From the NCBI GenBank assembly GCA_044352985.1, contig JBILCU010000007.1, forward strand, positions 1-64,000: a DNA stretch of 64,000 nt. Direction: 5' to 3'. The DNA is from JADJDM01 sp044352985 (GTDB lineage Bacteria; Bacteroidota; Bacteroidia; B-17B0; Aurantibacillaceae). Below, piece by piece: positions 43,938 through 52,525 of the stretch. The stretch's first letter is position 1; each line of letters begins with the position of its first letter. The notes beneath the pieces are model-generated. The model worked only from the letters and a program-made list of their open reading frames with translations, did not search any database and was not told the origin of the DNA. The translations under genes and the position numbers were made by a program.

Positions 43938-44034
43938 AAACTGACACAAATTTCTGCCACAATTTGAATTATAGTCAGTTTTTAAATGTGTAATTGATTT
44001 ACAATCCTATTGGCACAATATATGACAACGTGCC
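43938..44034 (+). promoter_or_regulatory. Two inverted repeats upstream of groES
   Basis: AAACTGAC (43938-43945) and GTCAGTTT (43974-43981) are perfect 8-bp inverted arms around a 28-nt loop. GGCAC (44012-44016) and GTGCC (44030-44034) are 5-bp arms around 13 nt. They lie between ung and groES. The second resembles but does not match CIRCE (TTAGCACTC-N9-GAGTGCTAA). They may be heat-shock control sites or, for the first, a weak ung terminator. Confidence 0.35.
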
Positions 44035-44068
44035 GACGTAAATTTTTAACAACTAAATCAATTATATT

Positions 44069-44353
44069 ATGTCAAAAACAAAAGTAAACATCAAACCTCT
44101 TGCCGACAGAGTGTTGGTTGAGGCAGCTGCTGCAGAAACAAAGACAGCAGGCGGAATCATTATTCCTGATTCAGCAAAAGAAAAACCACAAAAAGGTACT
44201 GTTGTTGCAGTAGGTAATGGCAAAAAAGATGAGCCATTAACGGTAAAAGTTGGAGATACAGTTCTTTATGGAAAATATGCAGGAACTGAACTTCAAGTTG
44301 ATGGAAAAGAGTTCTTAATTATGAAAGAAAGCGATATCTACGCTATCGTTTAA
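44069..44353 (+). CDS. groES: Co-chaperonin GroES
   Basis: A 94-residue GroES monomer, the lid of the GroEL folding chamber. The N-terminal KPLADRVLVE, the mobile loop (about 18-33, KTAGGIIIPDSAKEKPQKG) and the GDTVLYGKYAGTELQVDGKEFLIMKESDI C-terminal pattern are all standard (longest contiguous marks KPLADRVLVE and GKYAGTE). ATG start. groEL follows after 95 bp, so they form the classical operon. Confidence 0.97.
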   Translation: MSKTKVNIKPLADRVLVEAAAAETKTAGGIIIPDSAKEKPQKGTVVAVGNGKKDEPLTVKVGDTVLYGKYAGTELQVDGKEFLIMKESDIYAIV

Positions 44354-44448
44354 TCTAAATTTTTGTGTCAGAGGTTTTACGTTTGATGTTACTCTGAAAC
44401 AATAAAATCTAACAACATCAGGCAAAAAAATTAAATATTTAATAAAAA

Positions 44449-46086
44449 ATGGCAAAAGATATCACATTTAACGTAGAAGCGCGTGATGCTTTAAAAAGAG
44501 GTGTTGATGCATTAGCAAACGCTGTAAAAGTAACATTAGGACCAAAAGGTCGTAATGTAATTATTGATAAAAAATTTGGTTCACCACAAATTACTAAAGA
44601 TGGTGTAACCGTTGCAAAAGAAATCGAGCTTTCTCACGCAATTGAGAACATGGGCGCTCAAATGTTGAAAGAAGTTGCTTCTAAAACTGCAGATTTAGCT
44701 GGTGATGGAACAACAACAGCAACAGTATTAGCACAAGCAATTGTAACTGGTGGTTTAAAAAACGTTGCAGCAGGGGCAAATCCAATGGATTTAAAACGTG
44801 GAATCGACAAAGCTGTTTTCGCTGTAGTTGAGAACTTACGTAAACAATCAAGTTCAATTGGGAATGAGAATAAAAAAATTGAACAAGTTGCAACTATCTC
44901 TGCAAATAACGATAGCGCTATTGGTAAATTGATTGCAGAGGCAATGCATAAAGTAAAAAAAGAAGGTGTTATTACAGTTGAAGAAGCTAAAGGAACCGAA
45001 ACTACTGTTGAAGTGGTTGAAGGTATGCAATTCGACAGAGGTTATATCTCTCCTTACTTTGTAACAGATGCTGAAAAAATGCAAACTGTTTTAGAGAGCC
45101 CACTTATCTTAATTTATGATAAGAAAATCTCTAATATGAAAGAATTGCTTCCTGTATTAGAAAAAGCAGTTCAAACAGGTAAGCCGGTTTTATTAATTGC
45201 TGAAGATGTTGATGGTGAAGCATTGGCTACTTTAGTAGTAAATAAAATCCGTGGTTCATTGAAAATTGCTGCTGTTAAAGCTCCTGGCTTTGGCGACAGA
45301 AGAAAAGCAATGTTAGAAGATATCGCAATTTTAACTGGTGGAACTTTAATCAGCGAAGAAAGCGGATTTAAATTAGAAAACGCTGACTTAAGTTTCTTAG
45401 GTAAAGCTGAAAAAGTAACGATTGATAAAGACAACACAACAATCGTTAATGGTGCTGGTAAAAAAGCAGACATCACTGCACGTGTTAATCAAATCAAAGT
45501 TCAAATCGAAAACACAACTTCTGATTACGATAAAGAAAAATTACAAGAGCGTTTAGCTAAATTAGCAGGTGGTGTTGCAGTTCTTTATGTTGGTGCTGCT
45601 ACTGAAGTTGAAATGAAAGAGAAAAAAGACCGTGTTGATGACGCTTTAGCTGCAACTCGCGCTGCAGTTGAAGAAGGAATTGTACCAGGCGGTGGAGTAG
45701 CTTATATTCGTGCAGTTGCTTCTATAGAAAAATTAAAAGGAGAAAACGATGACGAGAATACAGGTATTGCAATTGTAAAACGTGCAATTGAAGAGCCTCT
45801 TCGTCAAATCTGCGCTAACAGTGGAATTGAAGGGTCAATCGTTGTTCAAAAAGTAAAAGAAGGAAAAGATGATTTTGGTTTCAATGCTCGTACTGAAAAG
45901 TTCGAGAACTTATTGAAAGCCGGCGTTATTGATCCAACTAAAGTAAGTCGTGTTGCTTTAGAAAACGCAGCTTCAATCGCAGGTATGTTATTAACTACTG
46001 AGTGTGTTTTAGCTGATAAGAAAGAAGATAAAGCATCTCCTGCAATGCCAGGCGGAATGCCGGGCGGCATGGATGGAATGATGTAA
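44449..46086 (+). CDS. groEL: Chaperonin GroEL
   Basis: A 545-residue 60-kDa chaperonin; double rings of it fold proteins with ATP and GroES. The N-terminal ATP site VTLGPKGRNVIID and GDGTTTATVLAQAI (the DGTTT motif, about 87-91), the apical ATISANNDSAIG region and AAVEEGIVPGGGVAYIRA near residue 405-422 are all clear. It ends in the Gly-Met tail (PGGMPGGMDGMM) that lines the cavity floor. ATG start and normal length. A strong terminator follows. Confidence 0.98.
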   Translation: MAKDITFNVEARDALKRGVDALANAVKVTLGPKGRNVIIDKKFGSPQITKDGVTVAKEIELSHAIENMGAQMLKEVASKTADLAGDGTTTATVLAQAIVTGGLKNVAAGANPMDLKRGIDKAVFAVVENLRKQSSSIGNENKKIEQVATISANNDSAIGKLIAEAMHKVKKEGVITVEEAKGTETTVEVVEGMQFDRGYISPYFVTDAEKMQTVLESPLILIYDKKISNMKELLPVLEKAVQTGKPVLLIAEDVDGEALATLVVNKIRGSLKIAAVKAPGFGDRRKAMLEDIAILTGGTLISEESGFKLENADLSFLGKAEKVTIDKDNTTIVNGAGKKADITARVNQIKVQIENTTSDYDKEKLQERLAKLAGGVAVLYVGAATEVEMKEKKDRVDDALAATRAAVEEGIVPGGGVAYIRAVASIEKLKGENDDENTGIAIVKRAIEEPLRQICANSGIEGSIVVQKVKEGKDDFGFNARTEKFENLLKAGVIDPTKVSRVALENAASIAGMLLTTECVLADKKEDKASPAMPGGMPGGMDGMM

Positions 46087-46105
46087 TTTTAAAAATACCT
46101 TAATA

Positions 46106-46141
46106 CAAAAAGCCGCTTCATTTATGAAGCGGCTTTTTTAT
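46106..46141 (+). terminator. groEL terminator
   Basis: AGCCGCTTCA (46111-46120) pairs with TGAAGCGGCT (46125-46134) over a 4-nt loop and is followed by a T run. It closes the groES-groEL operon. Confidence 0.9.
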
Positions 46142-46232
46142 TGGATAATGTTTTAGTTTTCACGAGGCTATTCATGATTTTTAATAAATAATTTATACAA
46201 TTTTTAATTAAAATTATTTCTGATGTTTTACT

Positions 46233-46240
46233 TACTTTTG
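46233..46240 (+). promoter_or_regulatory. -7 promoter box for the PorE-like OmpA protein
   Basis: TACTTTTG matches TAnnTTTG exactly, 65 nt before the ATG at 46306. No -33 TTG at the usual distance. Confidence 0.35.
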
Positions 46241-46305
46241 TTAGAATTAATAACCAATTTCAATTTAATTGTATAACATTATTTTTTCTAATAATTAGTT
46301 TATAA

Positions 46306-48369
46306 ATGAAAAAAATCGTTTTTATTATAGCATTTTTAGTATCTAGCTTTTTTATCAATGCTCAAAACCGCTTATTCGATATGGTTTTGGATAAACAAAA
46401 CAACATTTATGTAATAGGAAGTTTTGATGAAACCATAGATTTGGGAAATAATACTCAAATTACCAGTAATGGAGAAACAGATATTTTTGTTGGTAAATAC
46501 AATGCCTCCGGTAAATGCATGTGGGGCCTTAGAATGGGCGGAAGAAATGACGATGAAGCAGGGGGGATTTGTTTAGATTCATTAGGTAATATTTATGTTA
46601 CAGGTACTTTTATTGATGATGCTTATATAGGTGAAAGTTTTACTCGTTATGCAAGTAATAAACCAAATCATGCCGCTACCTTTTTTGTAACAAAGCTAAA
46701 TCCTTCAGGCGACCCACAATGGACAAAAGTTTCAAAAAATAAAAAAGCAGATATTGGTGTCGGAATTTCAATTGATAATGCAGGTAATATATTTGCCGCA
46801 GGTAATTTTGAAGGTGAATTTATCTTAGATGATAAAAGAATAAAAAGTAATGGAAAACATGATATTTGTTTAATAAAATTAAACTCAGATGGAGTATGTT
46901 CTTGGGTAAAAACTTATGGCGATAAAGAAGATAATTTAGCGAACACTATTTTTATAGGAAACAACAGAATTGTTTTAGGAGGTAATTCTCATGCTGGTTT
47001 AGCTGGCTTTACAGGATACGTTGCTGAAATTAATTCTGAGAATGGAAATATAAATTGGACAAAAAATATTGGGGCAATTAAAGGTCATATTGAAAAAATC
47101 ATTCACGATGGCAGATCTGCATATTACATAACTGGATCAATTGAAGGACCTAATCCTTTGGATGAAACCTATCATTGTTTTGTAAGCAAAGTCAACGATA
47201 AAAATGGTGAAGACCTTTGGGTAAAATCATTTGAATCTAATCAAGCTAAGGGAAATGATATGGTTTGTGATAATGATGGTAATTTATACATTACAGGTAG
47301 TTTTTTAGATTCGTTAAGAATTAATCAAACCTTAGTAAAAGGAAAAGAACTAGAGGATATATTCCTTATTAAATTAAGTTCGGTTGGGCAAGTATTGTTA
47401 GGCGAAGATTATGGACATTCTAAAAGCGATATTGGAAGAAAATTATTTTTTAGAAATGAAAAATTAATTATGTCGGGTGAATTTAGTAATGATATTGATT
47501 TTGGAACAACACTTTTAACCGGCGGCGAAAATACTTTTTTTGTAGCGTTTTTTGACCCATCAATTTCTCAGTTTAAGAATGCACAAGTTTTAGCAAATCA
47601 TTTAGAAAAACCAATAGTAAATAAAAAGCTTTCTAATATCTCGGGTAAGATTATTGTTGGAAATGGCGATAATAAAAATTATTTAGCAGGGCATGAAATT
47701 CATATAGAAGAAGATTCTGGAGAACTTATAAAATCAACTTTAACCGATGAAAAAGGAAATTTTACCTTTAAAAATATTGACACCACAAAACTCTTAAATA
47801 TTACAGTAAAGAAGAACGATCGCATTAAAGAAAATGAAGAATTGTTTCTCGCTAAATTAAATGGCACTATTATTCAGAAATTTAATTTAGATAATAATAA
47901 TGTGTTTAGATTTAAATTATTACACCCTGATATTATCAAATTATCTGAGCCAGATCAGGTAACAGATCCGCTTATTGCATTAAAAGATTTTGAAAACTCT
48001 AAAAACACGGATATGTTGGTTATAGAGCATGTGTTATATGGTGTAAATGAATTTAAAATTCCAGAGAGTGCGAACCTAAATATGGATAAAATAGCTAATT
48101 ATCTTATTGAAAATTCAACTTATTTTTTACAAATAAATTCTCATACTGATGCAAGGGGTAATGATAAATCAAATCTTGATTTATCTCAGAAACGTGCCAA
48201 TGAGGTGAAGAATTATTTAGTAAATAAGGGAATAAAAGTATCAAGAATTAAAGTAAAAGGTTTTGGAGAATCTAAAATAATGAATCGATGTATAGATGGA
48301 ATTGAATGCTCATCAGAGGAACATGCCGTTAACAGAAGAACAGAATTTATTTTTTCTAAAAACAAATAG
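46306..48369 (+). CDS. OmpA-family envelope protein with propeller-like repeats (PorE-like layout)
   Basis: A 687-residue exported protein. After a signal peptide (ending FINAQ), residues ~20-430 hold SBBP-type repeats, each like GNIYVTGTF and DIFLIKLSS, probably a beta-propeller. Residues ~440-530 look like a carboxypeptidase regulatory-like domain (ISGKIIVGNG...TDEKGNFTFKNI). The C-terminal ~130 residues are an OmpA domain that binds peptidoglycan (INSHTDARGND, LDLSQKRANEVKNYL, GFGESK, NRRTEF). This propeller, CRD and OmpA order recalls PorE of the type IX secretion machinery, but there is no TPR block and no lipobox. Function is therefore inferred only as an envelope anchor. Confidence 0.8.
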   Translation: MKKIVFIIAFLVSSFFINAQNRLFDMVLDKQNNIYVIGSFDETIDLGNNTQITSNGETDIFVGKYNASGKCMWGLRMGGRNDDEAGGICLDSLGNIYVTGTFIDDAYIGESFTRYASNKPNHAATFFVTKLNPSGDPQWTKVSKNKKADIGVGISIDNAGNIFAAGNFEGEFILDDKRIKSNGKHDICLIKLNSDGVCSWVKTYGDKEDNLANTIFIGNNRIVLGGNSHAGLAGFTGYVAEINSENGNINWTKNIGAIKGHIEKIIHDGRSAYYITGSIEGPNPLDETYHCFVSKVNDKNGEDLWVKSFESNQAKGNDMVCDNDGNLYITGSFLDSLRINQTLVKGKELEDIFLIKLSSVGQVLLGEDYGHSKSDIGRKLFFRNEKLIMSGEFSNDIDFGTTLLTGGENTFFVAFFDPSISQFKNAQVLANHLEKPIVNKKLSNISGKIIVGNGDNKNYLAGHEIHIEEDSGELIKSTLTDEKGNFTFKNIDTTKLLNITVKKNDRIKENEELFLAKLNGTIIQKFNLDNNNVFRFKLLHPDIIKLSEPDQVTDPLIALKDFENSKNTDMLVIEHVLYGVNEFKIPESANLNMDKIANYLIENSTYFLQINSHTDARGNDKSNLDLSQKRANEVKNYLVNKGIKVSRIKVKGFGESKIMNRCIDGIECSSEEHAVNRRTEFIFSKNK

Positions 48370-48562
48370 AATGATGGTTCATTTAATAGAATTGCATTTG
48401 GGGTTGTTAAAATCAATTCTGAGTAGATCCTAATAATTGACGGTTTAGTTAGTATTGAAAATAATCAATTAAATGTTACTTAATAAGGAAAACCTTTTTT
48501 AAGAAATAATTGTCTCTGCTTTGATTAGCGTTACTATGAGCGCGATTTGAAAGAAAATAAAT

Positions 48563-49909
48563 TCAGTCAAGCGATTTAGTGTTTTCTATAATAAACATTA
48601 CTTTTTTAATTCGTAATAATAAAAATGATGATACAAAAGCAAGTCCGATTAAAATAGCATACCAAACACCTTCTGCTTTCATATCATAATATATACCTAA
48701 TAAATAAGCAAGTGGTAAACAAATTGCCCAATAACCAATTAGTGTTATTATAGTTGGGATTTTTACATCTTCTAGTCCACGAAGTATGCCTAATTGGGTT
48801 ACTTGAAGGCCGTCAAATAACTGAAATAAACCAGCTATAATAAGTAATGAGGAAGCCAATTCAATAATATTTACATCATTGCTAAAAAAAGTTGGTAAAA
48901 ATTTATTTAATGAAATAAATATAAAGGCAAATAAAAGTGTTACGCTTACAACGCACAATAATGCTGTTGTTATGGATTTTTTTAGTTCTGTAATATTTCC
49001 TTGTGCCTTATAATTACCACTCAATATTGTTGACGCCCCGCTAATACCACTACCAAACATATAAGTAAAAGATGCTATTCCCATTGCAATTCCATGTGCA
49101 TCAATCTGCTCCTTTCCAAATTTTCCAATCATTAAAGCACAACAAACAAAAGCAGCAACTTCAAAGGTAAATTGCAGCGCAGAACCAATGCCTATTTTAA
49201 ACAAACGTATTAAATCAAATAAGCTAATTTGTACCTTACTAAATAAATTACTGATTGATTTAAATGAGCTGTTTTTATAAATGACTATTATAAAAACAAC
49301 ACCCATTAATACTCTTGCTATAAATGTTGCCCAGCAAGATCCTATATAACCCATTTTTGGAAATCCCAAATGACCATTTATTAAAATATAATTAAGTATA
49401 ATGTTGATTAAATTGCCCCCAACACTTATAATCATTGCAATAACGGTATTGTTTCTGCCTTCGGCAAATTGTTTTCCAGTGAAAAATAAACTACAAGGTA
49501 TGATGCTAAAAATTAATACTAAAAAAAATGGAATAGCTAGTTCAACAACGTCTTTAGGTTGTTCCATATAATAGAGCAGAGGAGAGGCAAAATATAAAAC
49601 ACCAAATAAAAAAACAGAAACTAGTAAGTTGAGTAAAAATGAATTTTTTAATAAGCGCGCTTGTTCTTCGTTATTGTTATTTACCTGTGCTTGTGTTGTA
49701 AGTGGAGTTAAACCATATGACATGCCAATACTAAATACAAGTAATAATACAAAAACATTATTGGCTAAAAATCCAGCTGCTTGTTCCGTTTTGCCAATTT
49801 GACCAAGAAATACGGTATCAACGAGGCCTGTAACTATATGCCCAACTTGACTAATAATAAGCGGTACAGCTAATTTTATAGTTTCACGTAAGTGATTGAT
49901 TGATTGCAA
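48563..49909 (-). CDS. MATE family efflux transporter
   Basis: A 448-residue inner-membrane antiporter with about 12 transmembrane helices in two similar halves. The N-terminal half starts AVPLIISQVGHIVTGLVDTVFLGQIG, the family hallmark around helices 1-2 (GHIVTGLVDTVFLG). Such pumps export cationic drugs or metabolites using Na+ or H+; substrate unknown. The start is TTG, preceded directly by an in-frame TAA, and no ATG or GTG lies nearby, so initiation at TTG is nearly forced. It is preceded by the MazG-like gene on the same strand, 18 bp away. Confidence 0.9.
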   Translation of the reverse strand: MQSINHLRETIKLAVPLIISQVGHIVTGLVDTVFLGQIGKTEQAAGFLANNVFVLLLVFSIGMSYGLTPLTTQAQVNNNNEEQARLLKNSFLLNLLVSVFLFGVLYFASPLLYYMEQPKDVVELAIPFFLVLIFSIIPCSLFFTGKQFAEGRNNTVIAMIISVGGNLINIILNYILINGHLGFPKMGYIGSCWATFIARVLMGVVFIIVIYKNSSFKSISNLFSKVQISLFDLIRLFKIGIGSALQFTFEVAAFVCCALMIGKFGKEQIDAHGIAMGIASFTYMFGSGISGASTILSGNYKAQGNITELKKSITTALLCVVSVTLLFAFIFISLNKFLPTFFSNDVNIIELASSLLIIAGLFQLFDGLQVTQLGILRGLEDVKIPTIITLIGYWAICLPLAYLLGIYYDMKAEGVWYAILIGLAFVSSFLLLRIKKVMFIIENTKSLD

Positions 49910-49927
49910 TTAACTGAAAACTAAAGT

Positions 49928-50323
49928 TTATTTTAAAAATTTTGAAATATCCGGTCTGAAGTAAAGATTACTTTTTAATACCTTACCATCTTCCCTAAAA
50001 ATTGGCTTCCCATTCTCATCCAGCTTACTCATGTTGCTTCGGTGAATTTCATCAAAAACAGCTTCAATTTTATGTTGTAATCCATGTTTTAATATGGTTC
50101 CAAAGAGAATGTATAACTGATCGCCCAACGCATCAGCAATTTCAGTGAGGTCACCTTTTTTACAAGCATCAAGGTATTCCTCATTTTCTTCTTTCATTAA
50201 ATTATGCCTTAATACATAATCTTTTTCTTCCACTAACTTAGGCTCATTCGCATTCCCAATTAAAAATGATTCATGAAATTCATGAACACTCATGATTTTA
50301 TAAAGTAGATTATTACTATCCAT
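49928..50323 (-). CDS. MazG-like nucleoside triphosphate pyrophosphohydrolase
   Basis: A 131-residue all-alpha protein of the MazG/PRA-PH fold. The metal-binding EENEEY...D...EIADALGDQLYILFG pattern (about 45-77) supplies the EExxE-x-ExxD acidic residues. A C-terminal DEIHRSNMSKLDENGKPI stretch is shared with phosphoribosyl-ATP pyrophosphohydrolase-like proteins. It should hydrolyse an NTP to NMP and PPi, perhaps a house-cleaning role. ATG start, 5 nt after the OmpH-like gene, so the pair is cotranscribed, probably also with the MATE gene. Confidence 0.82.
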   Translation of the reverse strand: MDSNNLLYKIMSVHEFHESFLIGNANEPKLVEEKDYVLRHNLMKEENEEYLDACKKGDLTEIADALGDQLYILFGTILKHGLQHKIEAVFDEIHRSNMSKLDENGKPIFREDGKVLKSNLYFRPDISKFLK

Positions 50324-50328
50324 TATGC

Positions 50329-50967
50329 TTATTTAATAGGTTTTTTATTTTTTCTATATTCTTCATTCAGGCCATTTACAATTTCATTTGTTATTTCCAG
50401 CGAGGAATTTGCATAAAGTACAGAGCTTATATTGTTTGTAGTATAGGCTAAAATATAATCAAACTTATTATTGTTGTATCGTTCAATAAATTTTGAAACG
50501 TTTTGAAGCATGTCGCTTTGTGTTGTAGCAACCTCTTCTCCTAAAACCTGCAGTTGTTTTTCTTTATTGGCGATTTCCATTTGTTTTTGCTGTAAACGGG
50601 CCTCTTCTTTTTTCAATTCTGACTCCGGACGAATACCAGCTTGAGCAGCTTGCTGTAAATCGGCAACTTCTTGCTGAAAAGTAGTATACATGCTATTTAA
50701 TGAACCCTCTATGGCAGATTGTCTGCCTCTTATTTCTTTTGATTTATCTTTAATGTATTCGTATTTTTCGTTTAGTGAATCAATATTGATGTAAGCAATT
50801 TTTGCGTTTTTAAGTAAAGTAGTATCTGTGATTAGTTTTGGAAAAGACTTGCCAGATTCTGATGAAGTGATTTCAAGTGAATTTGATTTTAATTGTGCAT
50901 AAAGAAAAAATAATATTCCAACAGCAATTATTAGTATTGAATTAATTATAATTGAAATTCGGTTCAT
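50329..50967 (-). CDS. OmpH/Skp-like periplasmic chaperone
   Basis: A 212-residue protein with one N-terminal hydrophobic segment (about 6-24) that is a signal peptide or anchor. A long coiled-coil follows (about 75-145, rich in Gln, Glu and Lys: QQEVADLQQAAQAG, KKEEARLQQKQMEIA) and a C-terminal strand region (NKFDYILAYTTN). This is the layout of OmpH/Skp, which shields unfolded outer-membrane proteins in the periplasm. Without a clear AxA cleavage site it could stay membrane-anchored. ATG start. Confidence 0.83.
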   Translation of the reverse strand: MNRISIIINSILIIAVGILFFLYAQLKSNSLEITSSESGKSFPKLITDTTLLKNAKIAYINIDSLNEKYEYIKDKSKEIRGRQSAIEGSLNSMYTTFQQEVADLQQAAQAGIRPESELKKEEARLQQKQMEIANKEKQLQVLGEEVATTQSDMLQNVSKFIERYNNNKFDYILAYTTNNISSVLYANSSLEITNEIVNGLNEEYRKNKKPIK

Positions 50968-51013
50968 TTTAATGATGTGATTTATATGTTAAATTAAAGA
51001 TATGAGTTAAAAT

Positions 51014-51042
51014 AAAAAAAGCTGATCAGTTGATCAGCTTTA
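51014..51042 (-). terminator. rpsT terminator
   Basis: GCTGATCA (51021-51028) pairs with TGATCAGC (51031-51038) over a short loop. On the minus strand a run of seven T follows, 26 bp after the rpsT stop. Confidence 0.85.
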
Positions 51043-51063
51043 ATGGGGTTCAATTTCTTAAAA

Positions 51064-51318
51064 TTATTTTAAAAGACTAACTCTTTTAGCAATTTTAGAT
51101 TTCAAATTTGAAGCCTTGTTTTTATGAATTACGCTTCTTTTAGCTAATTTATCAAGCATCGAAGATACTTTAGGCAATAATTCTGCTACTTCTTTTTTAT
51201 CTGTTGCTAAACGAATTCTCTTTAAAAATGTACGAGTCGTTTTAGCATAATATCTGTTACGTAAACGTTTTGCGTCGTTTGATCTGATTCTTTTGATTGA
51301 CGATTTATGATTTGCCAT
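51064..51318 (-). CDS. rpsT: 30S ribosomal protein S20
   Basis: An 84-residue very basic three-helix protein that binds 16S rRNA. The N-terminal MANHKSSIKRIRSNDAKRLR and the C-terminal SVIHKNKASNLKSKIAK stretch (marks NHKSSIKRI and IHKNKASNLKS) are diagnostic. ATG start, its own promoter 31 nt upstream and a terminator behind; a single-gene unit. Confidence 0.97.
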   Translation of the reverse strand: MANHKSSIKRIRSNDAKRLRNRYYAKTTRTFLKRIRLATDKKEVAELLPKVSSMLDKLAKRSVIHKNKASNLKSKIAKRVSLLK

Positions 51319-51348
51319 TTCTTATGTATTTCTTATAAAATTGGACTG

Positions 51349-51377
51349 CAAATATATACTTTTTTTTTAATATGCAA
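51349..51377 (-). promoter_or_regulatory. Promoter of rpsT
   Basis: On the minus strand TTG (51377-51375) and TATATTTG (51356-51349) are 18 nt apart, within the range of the Bacteroidota consensus. An A tract lies in the spacer. The box ends 30 nt before the rpsT ATG. Confidence 0.6.
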
Positions 51378-51416
51378 ATGTTCAAAACAAATAAATTTCA
51401 CTTATCGTTTTCTTTC

Positions 51417-51424
51417 TATTTTTG
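51417..51424 (+). promoter_or_regulatory. -7 promoter box close to a start codon
   Basis: TATTTTTG is an exact TAnnTTTG ending 7 nt before the ATG at 51432, so the leader would be only a few bases. No -33 TTG is seen. Confidence 0.35.
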
Positions 51425-51431
51425 GGATTGA

Positions 51432-52520
51432 ATGCTAAATTGCAAATATTTAAATATCTGTTTACTAATTGTTTATGTTTTTTTAGGAGAGCTTGTGTTT
51501 GCGCAATTACCCTATCAGAAAAATTTAATTCCTAATGGGAGCTTTGAAAACTACAGAAAAAAATCCTCAAATATTCGAAATGCAGTGCCTTGGCAGCAGA
51601 TTGCTACAGTTGATTACTATCAAAAGCCTTTGAGCAACGATTCATCATTAAATAAAGGCGCAAAATCGGGTGAGTGTTATGCGGGGCTTAGGTTTCAGAA
51701 AAATTATAAGGAATTTTTACAGGTAAAACTAGCAGAACCATTGAAACGTGGTGTTAAGTACGATTTTGAAATGTACATACGATTTGGGTTTTGGAGTAAT
51801 GCAACCCTTAAATCGTTTGGCGCATATATATCCAGAGCTGGTTTTAAAAATATAAAAGAGGTTACAGAAACAACATTAATTGACAGTGTTTGTAAAAAGG
51901 GTGGTTTTAATAACGATCATTGGGTAAAAATAGCTGGTGTTTTTGAATCGGACGGGAGTGAAAAATACATTACAATTGGTAATTTCTCTGAGCGAGTGAG
52001 AAGAGATATGATAAGAGATAACAAATTTAAAATTGGGTTTAAAGAAGCCTATTATTTTGTAGATGATATTTCACTCAAGAAACAAAAAGGTGATGAAATT
52101 AAAACTGTTGTAGTAGAAAGTAGTTATTCCCGAATTTTAAAAGATTCTGTGTTAGAAGTAAAAAATGATATTCACGTGGGCGATAAAATTGCGTTAAAGA
52201 ACATTCATTTTGAAGATGGGCATACTTTTATTACCCTAGAATCATATTTCGAATTAAATAAACTAGCCACTTATTTGTTGTTAAATCCTAATTTGCAAAT
52301 TCAAATTAATGGGCATTCTGACAATTCTGCTTCAAGTAAAAAGAATTTAAAAATTTCTGAAGAACGTGCGCAAAATGTCTTTGAATATTTAATTAATAAA
52401 GGTGTGCAAAATAAAATGACTTTTAAAGGTTATGGCGATACTCAACCTATAACCAGCAATGAAACAGGAGATGGCAGAGCGTTAAACAGAAGAGTTGAAT
52501 TTGAAATTATTAAAGAGTAA
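51432..52520 (+). CDS. OmpA-family protein with N-terminal carbohydrate-binding-like domain
   Basis: A 362-residue exported protein. A signal peptide ends near GELVFAQ. Residues ~28-215 begin with LIPNGSFENY, the usual opening of a galactose-binding or jelly-roll domain, and contain AVPWQQIATVDYY and KRGVKYDFEMYIRFG strands. The C-terminal ~120 residues are an OmpA domain: IHFEDGHTFI, INGHSDNSASSKKN, LKISEERAQNVFEYL, FKGYGDTQPI and NRRVEFEI. It should bind peptidoglycan under the outer membrane. No lipobox is present. The transporter gene begins 5 bp after its stop. Confidence 0.82.
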   Translation: MLNCKYLNICLLIVYVFLGELVFAQLPYQKNLIPNGSFENYRKKSSNIRNAVPWQQIATVDYYQKPLSNDSSLNKGAKSGECYAGLRFQKNYKEFLQVKLAEPLKRGVKYDFEMYIRFGFWSNATLKSFGAYISRAGFKNIKEVTETTLIDSVCKKGGFNNDHWVKIAGVFESDGSEKYITIGNFSERVRRDMIRDNKFKIGFKEAYYFVDDISLKKQKGDEIKTVVVESSYSRILKDSVLEVKNDIHVGDKIALKNIHFEDGHTFITLESYFELNKLATYLLLNPNLQIQINGHSDNSASSKKNLKISEERAQNVFEYLINKGVQNKMTFKGYGDTQPITSNETGDGRALNRRVEFEIIKE

Positions 52521-52525
52521 TTTTT

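Noticed and set aside
44011..44027. Possible sigma-54 promoter (TTGGCAC-N5-ATGAC) before groES
   Set aside because: The -24 half matches, but the essential GC of the -12 half is GA. A single imperfect site is not enough.
45171..45476. 101-codon minus-strand frame inside groEL
   Set aside because: Antisense shadow of a highly conserved chaperonin gene; no promoter or family match.
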